Shown here in pieces: positions 16,272 to 24,815 of a stretch of DNA of 64,000 nucleotides. The first letter of the stretch is position 1; every line of letters starts with the position of its first letter. Source of the stretch: Ferirhizobium litorale (lineage in GTDB: Bacteria > Pseudomonadota > Alphaproteobacteria > Rhizobiales > Rhizobiaceae); the NCBI GenBank assembly GCA_030028905.1, contig JALDYZ010000001.1, positions 1-64,000 of the forward strand. Reading direction: 5' to 3'. The notes below the pieces were generated by a model. It ran no database searches and was not told the origin of the DNA. It saw only the letters and a program-made list of their open reading frames with translations. The translations under genes were made by a program, and so were the position numbers.

Positions 16272-18425
16272 ATGATCCATAACCTTCACTCACGGCGCGG
16301 ATTTCTCAGAGGCACAGTTCTGGGCACCGCTGGTTTGCTTCTTGCAATACAGATGCCACGGACAGGAAAAAGCGCTACCCGCGCCTTCGCCGACACGCAG
16401 GCTACCTTCATCCCGAACGCTTTTGTCAAGATCGATGGCATGGGCATTAAACTGATTATGCCACATACGGAGTTTGGCCAGGGGATCTATACCTCGAGTG
16501 CCATGTTGATGGCCGAGGAGTTGGAAGTCCGCCTCGATCAGGTCTCGGTGGAGGCCGCTCCACCTGACCTTTCGAAGTACATGGACCCGTTTCTCTACGA
16601 TCAGGCGACCGGAGGCTCCACTTCCACGCGAGCCGACTGGGTGCGCTTGCGTCAAGCTGGAGCTGCAGCGCGGATCATGCTCGTTGAGGCAGCCGCTCAC
16701 GAATGGGGCGTCACTCCAGGCGAATGTCGTGTTGAGGCCGGGAAGATCTATCACGACGGTTCAGGCCGAAACGTGACCTATGTCGAGATAGCTTCCAAGG
16801 CAGCGGCAATACCTTTGCCGAAAGACCCGCCCTTGAAGGACCCTTCGCAGTTCAAAATCATCGGTACGCGAGCGAAGCGCATCGACACCGCTGAAAAGGT
16901 GAACGGATCTTTGGTCTACGGGATCGATGTGAAGCTTCCGGGGATGAAGATTGCAACGCTTGCCATGTCGCCCGTCCTCGGGGGCAAGTTGACCAGGTAC
17001 GACGAAGCGGCAGCCCGCGCTATCCCAGGAGTTGTCGATATCGTGAAGACCGATGAAGCGATCGCGGTCATCGGAGATCACATGTGGTCTGCACAGCAAG
17101 GTCTTGATGCGCTCTCCGTCGAATGGGAGGCGGGACCCAACGGATCCATGAACCTCGAATCCATCGTCTCGAAGATGGAAGAAGCTTCGCGGCAAAACGG
17201 TGTTACGGTCCGGAATGACGCCGATGCGGTATCCGCCATCGCGGGCGCGAAAACAAAACTGGAGGCGGTTTACCAATCTCCATTCCTGTCGCATTCGGCT
17301 CTCGAGCCGATGAACTGCACACTGCACATTCAGGATGACAAGGCGGAGCTGTGGGTCGGGACCCAAGTGCCAGTCAGAGCACAGAACGCCGTGGCGAGTG
17401 CGACAGGCCTGCCTGCCGAAAAAGTGACGGTGAACAACCTGCTTATCGGCGGAGCCTTTGGCCGACGGCTCGATGTTGACACGATCGAAATTGGCGCAAG
17501 GCTTCTGAAGGACATACGGTACCCGGTCAAGCTCATATGGACGCGTGAGCAGGATATGACCCACGACTTCTTCCGGCCCTACTACTACGACAGGGTCGCC
17601 GCGGGCCTTGACGAGGACGGTCGCCTCGTCGGCCGCACCCACCGGGTTACGGGATCCTCGATATTGGCGCGTTGGGCTCCGCCGGCTTTCGTCAATGGTA
17701 TCGATCCCGATGCCCTCGATTGCGCGGCCGAAACGCCTTACGACGAGAGCTCGGTCCTTGCTGAGTTCGTTCGCTTCGAGCCGGAGGGGCTCGTGACCGC
17801 GTGGTGGCGGGGCGTTGGAGCGACACACAATCTCTTCGTCATCGAAAGCTTCGTTGATGAGATGGCTACAGCGGTAGAGCAGGACCCGCTCGAATTCCGT
17901 CGGAAAATGCTGACGAGAAACCCGCGGGCTCTGGCCGTCTTGAACCTGGCCGCCGAAAAAGCCGGCTGGACCAACCCGCTTCCCGAGGGCCGCGGGCGGG
18001 GCATCAGCCTGCAATTCGCGTTTGGGACGTATCTCGCTCACATATTGGAGATCGAGGTGACGGCCGAAAAGGAAGTCAAGCTCTTGCGTTCCGTCATCGC
18101 CGTTGATTGCGGCGTCGTCGTCAATCCGGACACTGTTGAGGCACAGATGCAAGGCGGTGTGATCTTCGGACTCAGCAGCGCAATGTTCAACGCCATAACC
18201 TTCACTGATGGTGCCGTTGACCAGTCGAACTTCGACACCTATCGGGTCTTGCGTATTGATGAAGCGCCTCGGATCGATGTGTTCCAGGTGAAGAGCGCTG
18301 AGTTGCCGGGGGGCGTAGGGGAGGCCGGGACAGCTTCGGTTGCCGCAGCTCTTGCCAATGCAATTTTTGCCGCGACGGGCAAGCGCATGCGTTCGTTGCC
18401 GCTAGCCGACGCTGTCGCCGCCTGA
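16272..18425 (+). CDS. molybdenum hydroxylase large subunit (IorB-like)
   Basis: A 717-aa molybdopterin-binding subunit of the isoquinoline 1-oxidoreductase/aldehyde dehydrogenase type. A twin-arginine signal is seen at the N-terminus (SRRGFLRG, then a hydrophobic stretch), so it should act in the periplasm. Family features include FGQGIYTSSAMLMAEEL, GGAFGRRLDVD and the active-site glutamate region PGGVGEAGT near the C-terminus. There is no flavin subunit; electrons would pass through the IorA-like protein to cytochrome c. Substrate may be an aldehyde or N-heterocycle and cannot be decided here. Confidence 0.9.
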   Translation: MIHNLHSRRGFLRGTVLGTAGLLLAIQMPRTGKSATRAFADTQATFIPNAFVKIDGMGIKLIMPHTEFGQGIYTSSAMLMAEELEVRLDQVSVEAAPPDLSKYMDPFLYDQATGGSTSTRADWVRLRQAGAAARIMLVEAAAHEWGVTPGECRVEAGKIYHDGSGRNVTYVEIASKAAAIPLPKDPPLKDPSQFKIIGTRAKRIDTAEKVNGSLVYGIDVKLPGMKIATLAMSPVLGGKLTRYDEAAARAIPGVVDIVKTDEAIAVIGDHMWSAQQGLDALSVEWEAGPNGSMNLESIVSKMEEASRQNGVTVRNDADAVSAIAGAKTKLEAVYQSPFLSHSALEPMNCTLHIQDDKAELWVGTQVPVRAQNAVASATGLPAEKVTVNNLLIGGAFGRRLDVDTIEIGARLLKDIRYPVKLIWTREQDMTHDFFRPYYYDRVAAGLDEDGRLVGRTHRVTGSSILARWAPPAFVNGIDPDALDCAAETPYDESSVLAEFVRFEPEGLVTAWWRGVGATHNLFVIESFVDEMATAVEQDPLEFRRKMLTRNPRALAVLNLAAEKAGWTNPLPEGRGRGISLQFAFGTYLAHILEIEVTAEKEVKLLRSVIAVDCGVVVNPDTVEAQMQGGVIFGLSSAMFNAITFTDGAVDQSNFDTYRVLRIDEAPRIDVFQVKSAELPGGVGEAGTASVAAALANAIFAATGKRMRSLPLADAVAA

Positions 18426-18629
18426 TCGCCGGGACCGCGCCAGCCGCGGCCCCCTCTGTTCGCAAGAGTATAAAGCAACCTGGAATTTCCGCTTTGCAGA
18501 TGCGTCGCTGACCCTGGTTCCGCTTGGCTTCGTCTGCGAGCAGGCTTTCAGTCGGCTCGCAGCGGCATCTTACAAGACGTGAACATCCGCAGGTGTCTTT
18601 ATGGCGAAAATTTAAACCACGAGGCGCTG

Positions 18630-20021
18630 ATGACACAGATAGAGAACTACGACATCCTCGTTTTTGGAGGCGGAAAAGCCGGGAAAACGCTAGCAATGGA
18701 CCAGTCGAAGGCTGGCAAGAAAGTTGCCGTAGTCGAGGCGGGCATGATCGGAGGGTCATGCATCAACGTTGCCTGTATCCCCAGCAAGACCCTCATCCGT
18801 AGTGCCGAGATGACACATCTCGCGCGACAGATGAATGAGTTCGGCGTTGTTGCAGACAACGTTCGCAACAATCTCGTTCATGCCCGAGACCGAACGGCAC
18901 GCGTTGTTGCCGAGATGGTAGCGACCAACCAGGCCGGTTTCGATGCCAGCGGATTGTCCCTGATATTGGGGCGAGGCCGCTTCGTTGGTCCAAAGACCAT
19001 CGAGGTCCAGACCGAGAGTGGGCCGCGGACAGTCACGGGTGATCAGGTGTTCATAAACCTGGGCACATCCGCTGACGTCCCCAACATTCCCGGGCTCGCC
19101 GCGGCGAACCCGATCACACATGTGGAAGCTCTCCAGCTCGGTGATTTGCCTGCGCGACTGGTGGTCATCGGCGGCGGCTACATCGGTATGGAACTGGGGC
19201 AGGCATTCCGCCGTCTCGGAGCCGAAGTCGTCATTGTGGAGCGAGCGGCGCGCCTGGCCCCGCGCGAGGATCCAGATGTTGGCGAGGCGATCCTCAAGAT
19301 CCTGTCGGAGGAAGGCGTCGAAGTAGCATTGAGCGCGTTCGACCTTCAGGTTTCGGGGCGTTCTGGTGAAGGCGTGACAGTGAGGAGCGCCGATGGCAGG
19401 TCGTTCGAAGGATCACACATCCTTGTCGCCTCGGGAAGAAAACCCAACACATTTGGCATCGGCCTTGACCTCGCTGGCGTCGACACCGACGAGCGTGGTT
19501 TTATCAAAGTTGACGGCCAGCTCCGCACGTCGGCACCTGGCGCCTGGGCCATGGGCGAGGTCGCCGGAACACCTATGTTTACCCATGCTTCTCTTGACGA
19601 CTATCGGATCGTGAAGAGTGCGATGGCAGGCGGCACGCGCAATACCTCGGACAGAATTATCCCGTACTGCGTGTTCATCGATCCTGAATTTGCCCGGATC
19701 GGCAGCAACGAAAGCGATCTGAACAAGGAAGGCACGCCATACCGGGTGGCCAAGCTTCCTATGGATGTCATCCCTCGTGCGAGAACTCTCTCACACCGGA
19801 AGGGCTTCATGAAGGCGATCATCGCGGCGGACAGCGACACGATCCTTGGGTTCAGCATGCTTGGGACCAGCGCCGGCGAGGTGATGAGCGTCGTTCAAAT
19901 GGCAATGCTCGGCGGCCTTTCCTTCACGGCTTTGCGTGATGGGATTTTTGCCCACCCCACCATCGCGGAAGGGCTGAATATGCTTTTCGCGAACGTCACC
20001 GCTCCGTCTAAGGCGGCCTGA
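18630..20021 (+). CDS. pyridine nucleotide-disulfide oxidoreductase
   Basis: A 463-aa FAD/NAD(P) oxidoreductase of the dihydrolipoamide dehydrogenase/mercuric reductase group. It has the FAD motif VFGGGKAGK, the redox disulfide CINVAC in GGSCINVACIPSK, the NAD motif VVIGGGYIGMELG, and the C-terminal HPTIAE base motif. No N-terminal metal-binding or lipoyl domain and no C-terminal Cys pair of true mercuric reductases is present, so the substrate is uncertain. The start at 18630 was chosen over an upstream in-frame codon because the family begins just after it. Confidence 0.88.
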   Translation: MTQIENYDILVFGGGKAGKTLAMDQSKAGKKVAVVEAGMIGGSCINVACIPSKTLIRSAEMTHLARQMNEFGVVADNVRNNLVHARDRTARVVAEMVATNQAGFDASGLSLILGRGRFVGPKTIEVQTESGPRTVTGDQVFINLGTSADVPNIPGLAAANPITHVEALQLGDLPARLVVIGGGYIGMELGQAFRRLGAEVVIVERAARLAPREDPDVGEAILKILSEEGVEVALSAFDLQVSGRSGEGVTVRSADGRSFEGSHILVASGRKPNTFGIGLDLAGVDTDERGFIKVDGQLRTSAPGAWAMGEVAGTPMFTHASLDDYRIVKSAMAGGTRNTSDRIIPYCVFIDPEFARIGSNESDLNKEGTPYRVAKLPMDVIPRARTLSHRKGFMKAIIAADSDTILGFSMLGTSAGEVMSVVQMAMLGGLSFTALRDGIFAHPTIAEGLNMLFANVTAPSKAA

Positions 20022-20365
20022 GCCAGGAGGCCGAATACGACACAAGGATTGGTGTCCCGACCATTGGCTCAAGAAAGCCCAACAAGCACATGTTGGCTTG
20101 GTAAGGGCGAAAGAATCCACCAGGTCGCAGATGGCGCTACGAGCGCCATCTCTCGCTGCAGCAGCTCCAATGCCGAGCGCGACCACGCTTCATCCTGTCT
20201 TGCCACGCGACTGGCACCACCCGGCGCATTGTCTTCTGCTGTCGTTGTGGATGGTTCGGCAATGTGGAGGCGCGATCTTCCAATAACATGCTCTTGCAGT
20301 GGGCTAGGTGAGGGCAGCGGCCGCAATGGGGTCGAAGAAGCTTGTCTCTGCAAAGGAACAGCGTT
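20022..20365. other. intergenic region before kefF-like gene
   Basis: About 345 bases with no gene I can support on either strand. A long minus-strand frame across it is a shadow of the following gene. It may hold the promoter for the kef pair. Confidence 0.4.
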
Positions 20366-20980
20366 TTGAAGCGAGTCCTCGTATTGTTCGCGCATCCGGC
20401 GCAGCGGACCAGCAGCATTAACCTGTCGATGGCCTTGAGGGCGCGACAGCTTGAAAGCGTAACCCTCGTCGACCTGTATGCCGAATACCCCCGTTTTGAT
20501 ATCGACATCGAGAGGGAACAACATCGACTCCTCTCGCACGATATTATCGTATTGCAGTTTCCACTCTTCTGGTACTCGACCCCGGCACTGTTGAAACAAT
20601 GGCAAGACCTTGTTCTGGAGTACGGCTTCGCCTACGGCCCCAAGGGCAATAGACTTGCAGGCAAAACGATGATCGCGAGCGTCACCACCGGCGGTAGTGC
20701 GGTCGATTACTCTCAGCACGGCGGTAACAAGCACCCGTTTCCCGCATTTCTGCTGCCGTTGCGACAGACAGCGGAGTTGTGCGGCATAAGGTTTCTTCCG
20801 CCTTTCGTCCTTCATGCGGCGAACCACATCGATACGACAGAGGCAAGAATGCACATTGATGCGTATCCGGTTCTGCTGGAATCCCTGTCCGCGGACGCAT
20901 TCGATAGTTCCTCCCTTGATATGCTGTCGGAGATTACGACCAAGGACATAGCCAAAATGCTAGCGAGGGTCGGGGCATGA
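20366..20980 (+). CDS. KefF/KefG-like quinone oxidoreductase subunit
   Basis: A 204-aa flavodoxin-fold NAD(P)H oxidoreductase. Key features are the start LKRVLVLFAHPAQRTSSIN, FPLFWYSTPALLKQW for flavin binding, and VTTGGSAVDYSQHG. In the KefB/KefC systems this ancillary subunit activates the potassium channel and reduces quinones. The gene overlaps the downstream channel gene by four bases (ATGA). A TTG start at 20366 with AAGGA upstream fits best; a TTG eight codons earlier is possible. Confidence 0.88.
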   Translation: MKRVLVLFAHPAQRTSSINLSMALRARQLESVTLVDLYAEYPRFDIDIEREQHRLLSHDIIVLQFPLFWYSTPALLKQWQDLVLEYGFAYGPKGNRLAGKTMIASVTTGGSAVDYSQHGGNKHPFPAFLLPLRQTAELCGIRFLPPFVLHAANHIDTTEARMHIDAYPVLLESLSADAFDSSSLDMLSEITTKDIAKMLARVGA

Positions 20981-22893
20981 CGGGGTTCGCGTTTTCCGTG
21001 TTCTCGTATTTGGCATGTTCGGTTCTGGCTGTTTTCGTGTCACGGCGCTTGGGATTGGGCTCGGTGGTGGGGTATATCGCAGCCGGCGTCATTATGGGTC
21101 CGTTGCTGCACATGACCGGTACCGGCTCGGGTTACCTCGAGTCTTTGTCCGAACTCGGTATCGTCATGATGCTCTTCCTGATCGGTTTGGAAATCGATCC
21201 CAGGATGGTCTGGCGTTTGCGGGGAATGCTGCTCGGTCTTGGCGGCTCGCAGGTGACGCTGACCATCGCCGCTGTCACTCTTGCAGGTTTCGCCCTGGAT
21301 TTTCCGTGGCAGCAGTCTGTACTCTTCGGCTGTATCGGTGCCCTGTCATCGACTGCTATCGTATTGCAAACTCTGGAAGAGAGGGGTGTCCTGGAGTCCG
21401 ATGGCGGTCGTGCCGGCTTCGCTATCCTGCTATTTCAAGATCTCGCTGTCATTCCGATGCTTGCCTGTCTGCCATTGATGGCCACCAACAGCCACACGTC
21501 CGCGGGGGCGCACGGATCAAATCTCTTGTCATCAATGCCGGGGTGGCTCGCCACTATGACGACGTTTGGAGCTGTAGGAGTGGTTGTGGTCGGCGGTCAT
21601 TATCTTTCACGTCCCGTAATGAGGGCCATTGCCCGCGACGGGTTGCGTGACATTTTCACTGCATTCGCGCTCCTGGTGGTCGTGGCAATCGCTTTGCTGA
21701 TGTCGGCGGTTGGGCTTTCCCCGGCACTCGGCGCGTTCCTCGGCGGAGTGGTGCTGGCGAACAGCGAGTTCAAGCACGAACTCCAGAGCGACATTGAGCC
21801 ATTCAAGGGATTGCTGCTCGGGCTCTTCTTCGTGACGATCGGTGCGAAGATCGATTTGTCGGTTCTAACCCACAACTGGGCGTTTGTCCTCGCGGCTACG
21901 GCTGCGCTGGTCCTCATCAAAGTGGCCATCCTGTTTCCGCTCGCCAGCCTTTTCCGTCTCCGAAGTTCCGCGTCCTGGTTGGTGGCGCTGGGCCTCGCAC
22001 AGGCGGGAGAGTTCGGGTTCGTTTTGCTATCGCTGGGGCAGCAGATCGATATTCTCGACGCCGCTGATGCATCGATCGGCGTGTTGGTCATCACCCTCGG
22101 TATGGTCTTCACACCGGGGCTCTTCATGATCCTCGACCGAATTGTAGCGAGTTTGGAAACGTCACGGAACGTGTCGACTGAAGTCGACAAGCCTGACAGT
22201 GGAACCGTTATCGTCGCTGGCCTTGGGCGTTTTGGACAGATCGTAAATCGAATGCTACTGGCAAGCGGATACAAGCCGGTTGTTCTCGATTACCGAGCCG
22301 ACGTCGTTGACGATCTGAGGAAATTCGGCGTCCGATCCTATTTTGGCGACGCCGGTCGCTCGGACCTCCTGGCCTCGGCGGGTATTGCCAAAGCGGAATT
22401 GTTGGTCGTGGCGATCGATGATCCGGGACGGACCGTGGAGATTGTTCAGCAGGCGAGAGCTGCAAATCCAAGAGTCGTTATCATAGCGCGAGCATACGAC
22501 CGGATTCATCATTATCGCCTCTTGTCGGCGGGGGCGAACCACATTGTACGCGAGCTTTTCGGAAGCTCGGTAGAAGCGGCCGGACTGGCGCTACGGACGC
22601 TTGGCATGCACCCCTATGAAGTCGAAAAACGGAAGAACACCTTTGTGCAGCAGGACCTCGCCGGGCTTTCCCGGATGGCATCGCTTATCGATGACGAAAG
22701 GCGTGTGCCCGACAACGACCGCTTTATCGCCGGGTTCAACGACATCGGCAGGGTCATCCAAGAAGCCATGCTCGGCAGGCGGGCCCAGTATGATGAGATT
22801 GTCAGCCGCGGTTGGAATCCGCCGAGATTGGACGAAAGCCACACGCCGGACCAGACAAGGCAAGAGAATGAGAAAACGGGAGCAGGAGAATGA
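20977..22893 (+). CDS. glutathione-regulated potassium efflux protein KefC/KefB-like
   Basis: A 638-aa inner-membrane monovalent cation:proton antiporter-2 protein. Residues about 1-385 hold 12 or so spans (SELGIVMMLFLIGLEIDP, ALSSTAIVLQTLEERG, LFQDLAVIP). Residues about 405-525 form a TrkA-N/RCK nucleotide-binding domain (TVIVAGLGRFGQIVN). The family exports potassium when glutathione adducts form, acidifying the cytosol and protecting against electrophiles. Its partner KefF-like gene overlaps its start. Its stop overlaps the start of a truncated small gene at 22890. Confidence 0.9.
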   Translation: MTGFAFSVFSYLACSVLAVFVSRRLGLGSVVGYIAAGVIMGPLLHMTGTGSGYLESLSELGIVMMLFLIGLEIDPRMVWRLRGMLLGLGGSQVTLTIAAVTLAGFALDFPWQQSVLFGCIGALSSTAIVLQTLEERGVLESDGGRAGFAILLFQDLAVIPMLACLPLMATNSHTSAGAHGSNLLSSMPGWLATMTTFGAVGVVVVGGHYLSRPVMRAIARDGLRDIFTAFALLVVVAIALLMSAVGLSPALGAFLGGVVLANSEFKHELQSDIEPFKGLLLGLFFVTIGAKIDLSVLTHNWAFVLAATAALVLIKVAILFPLASLFRLRSSASWLVALGLAQAGEFGFVLLSLGQQIDILDAADASIGVLVITLGMVFTPGLFMILDRIVASLETSRNVSTEVDKPDSGTVIVAGLGRFGQIVNRMLLASGYKPVVLDYRADVVDDLRKFGVRSYFGDAGRSDLLASAGIAKAELLVVAIDDPGRTVEIVQQARAANPRVVIIARAYDRIHHYRLLSAGANHIVRELFGSSVEAAGLALRTLGMHPYEVEKRKNTFVQQDLAGLSRMASLIDDERRVPDNDRFIAGFNDIGRVIQEAMLGRRAQYDEIVSRGWNPPRLDESHTPDQTRQENEKTGAGE

Positions 22894-22961
22894 CACAGCA
22901 GATCAACATGTTTGCTCGCGCCGCGACCCTGGCCGTCTTGGGCGCACGGGAGCTGTATTGA
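22890..22961 (+). pseudogene. truncated small gene after kefC
   Basis: A 23-codon frame whose ATG overlaps the kefC stop (ATGA). It begins MTQQINMFARAATLAVLGA, which looks like the start of an exported or membrane protein, then meets a stop. The sequence beyond becomes IS66-derived. The likely reading is that a third gene of the kef operon was cut by the insertion sequence. Confidence 0.45.
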
Positions 22962-23086
22962 TCTCCTCTCTCCCGCACTGCACTCCCTGAGATAGCAGCG
23001 CCCCCGGGCCAGCATTCGAGTTGCCCTGCACGGTTCCTTCAACAAAAAATACCCCAGGGCAAGGGAGCGGGATCCTCCGCATCCCA

Positions 23087-24595
23087 ACACTCGCGAAAAC
23101 CTTCGGGCGCAAATCCGAGAAGACCGATCGCGACCAGTCGGTGGCGCTTGAGAACTTGCGCCGAAAAGCGAAAAGCACGTGGACCGCCTCTTCGATGAAG
23201 CCGAGCAGGTTGCCGATGAAGACGACGCCAGCGGAGAAGATGGCGAGGTCGTCGACCTGCCGGAAACCGGTTTTGCGACGATCGAGAAACCGGAGGGCAA
23301 GAAGCGTGGCCGCAAGCCCCTGCCGGAACACCTGCCGCGCGAGCGCGTCGAGTATGACCTTGCCGATGACCAAAAGGCCTGTCCCTGCTGCCGCCACCAG
23401 ATGCACCGTATTGGGCGAAGCCGTCACTGAGCAGCTCGATATCGAGGTGAAGGCCAAGGTCCTGCAGAATGTGCGCTTCAAATATGCCTGCCGCCATTGC
23501 GACCGCACCGGCATCAACACGCTTGTCGTTCTCGCGCCAATGCCCGTACAGCCCTTGCCGGGCAGCATCGCCACGGCCTCGACACTGGCCTTCGCGCTCG
23601 TCCACAAATACGTCGATGGCACGCCGCTCTACCGTCTGGCCCAGGCCTTCGAGCGTGCCGGTGTTCCCGTCAGCCGCGGCGCTCTCAGGCATTGGGTGAT
23701 CGGATCGAGCGAGAGGCATCTTTCCCGCATCTATGACGCCCTGAAGCTGCGGCTTCGATCACAGCCTCTCATCCATGGCGACGAGACGACAGTGCAGGTC
23801 CTGAAGGAAAAGAACAGGGAGGCCACCAGCACATCATACATGTGGGCCTATCGGAGTGGAGAGGACAGCAATGAGCCGATCGTGCTACTCGATTATCAAC
23901 CCGGCCGCGGCCAGATTTATCCGCAAACCTTCCTCGGCGACTACCGCGGCATATTGATGAGCGATGGCTACACCGCCTGGCGCACGCTGGCAGAGGCCAC
24001 CCATCTGGGATGTATGGCCCATTCCAGGCGTCGCTTCGTCGAGGCGCTGAAGACCAGAAAAAAAGGCGGCGGCCCACCGGAGCAGGCGCTGAAGTTCTTC
24101 GAACAGCTCTACCGGATTGAAAGCCAAGCCAAGAACGAAAAGCCGGAAGTTGGAGAAACGCAAGCCGACTGCATCCGCCGCTTCCGCCAGCAACACAGCG
24201 TCCCCATCCTGAACGCTCTCAAGGCATGGCTTGATGACATTGCGCCGAAGGTCTTGCCCGATACCAAGCTTGGCGATGCCGTGTCCTACACACTGAACCA
24301 GTGGAATTATCTGACGCGCTACACCGAAGACGGCAGGATGCCGATCGACAACAATTTGCTTGAGCGTGATATCAGGATTTTTGCCACTGGCAGAAAGAGT
24401 TGGCTGTTCAGCGATACCGTGGATGGAGCCAGGGCCAGTGCCGTCGTCTACAGCCTGATGCTGACCTGCCGCGCCTGCCGCATCGAGCCTTTAGCCTATC
24501 TGCGCTGCATCCTTACGGAATTGCCGCAGCGCGCGCCAAATGCCGACATCACCGATCTGCTGCCCTTCAACTTCACAAAAACCGCCGCTGCCTGA
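23087..24595 (+). pseudogene. IS66 transposase (TnpC), 5'-truncated with two frameshifts
   Basis: The catalytic half is intact: HGDETTVQVLKE, MSDGYTAW, and NNLLERDIRIFATGRKSW with DTVDGARASA give the DDE residues. The zinc-finger/linker region (LFDEAEQV, KKRGRKPLPEHLPRE, CPCCRHQMHRIG) lies in another frame from about 23170 to 23415, and the original frame returns at EAVTEQLDIEVKAKV, most simply by one extra G near 23416. The N-terminus begins only at FGRKSEKTDRD. With truncation and two frame changes the protein should be inactive. Confidence 0.85.
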
Positions 24596-24638
24596 TCCGA
24601 TGCAGCCGTCGCACAGCGACCCCGGTCAAACGGGCCGG

Positions 24639-24666
24639 GTAAACGCGCATGGAAATGAGCGCTTAC
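24639..24666. repeat. IS66 right terminal inverted repeat
   Basis: The segment is an imperfect palindrome, beginning GTAAACGCGCATGG and ending ATGAGCGCTTAC. Its outer end, read inward from 24666, is GTAAGCGC, the usual start of IS66 termini. No matching left copy was found. Confidence 0.65.
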
Positions 24667-24815
24667 TCACGTTTTTAGAACCGGTCGCCAGGAAGCGATG
24701 GACGATTGCGGTGTCCGGATCCGGCCTTTCGGCCATCGAACGCAACGTCAACTTGACTTGGTACCTGTCAGGCATAAACTCAGGGTTGGCGTACTCATTC
24801 AAATGGAGACCGTCA

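Larger units (their letters stand above)
23021..24666 (+). mobile_element. IS66-family insertion sequence remnant
   Basis: An incomplete IS66-type element. It contains only a frameshifted tnpC-like gene; tnpA and tnpB are missing, as is the left terminal repeat. The right end is recognisable by the GTAAGCGC terminus (read on the minus strand) ending at 24666. The exact left boundary is unclear and lies between about 22962 and 23090. The element separates the accessory left part of the window from the selenoprotein locus. Confidence 0.8.

Noticed and set aside
16761-18152. A 463-codon minus-strand open frame opposite the molybdenum hydroxylase gene
   Set aside because: Shadow frame; the plus-strand protein has all family motifs.
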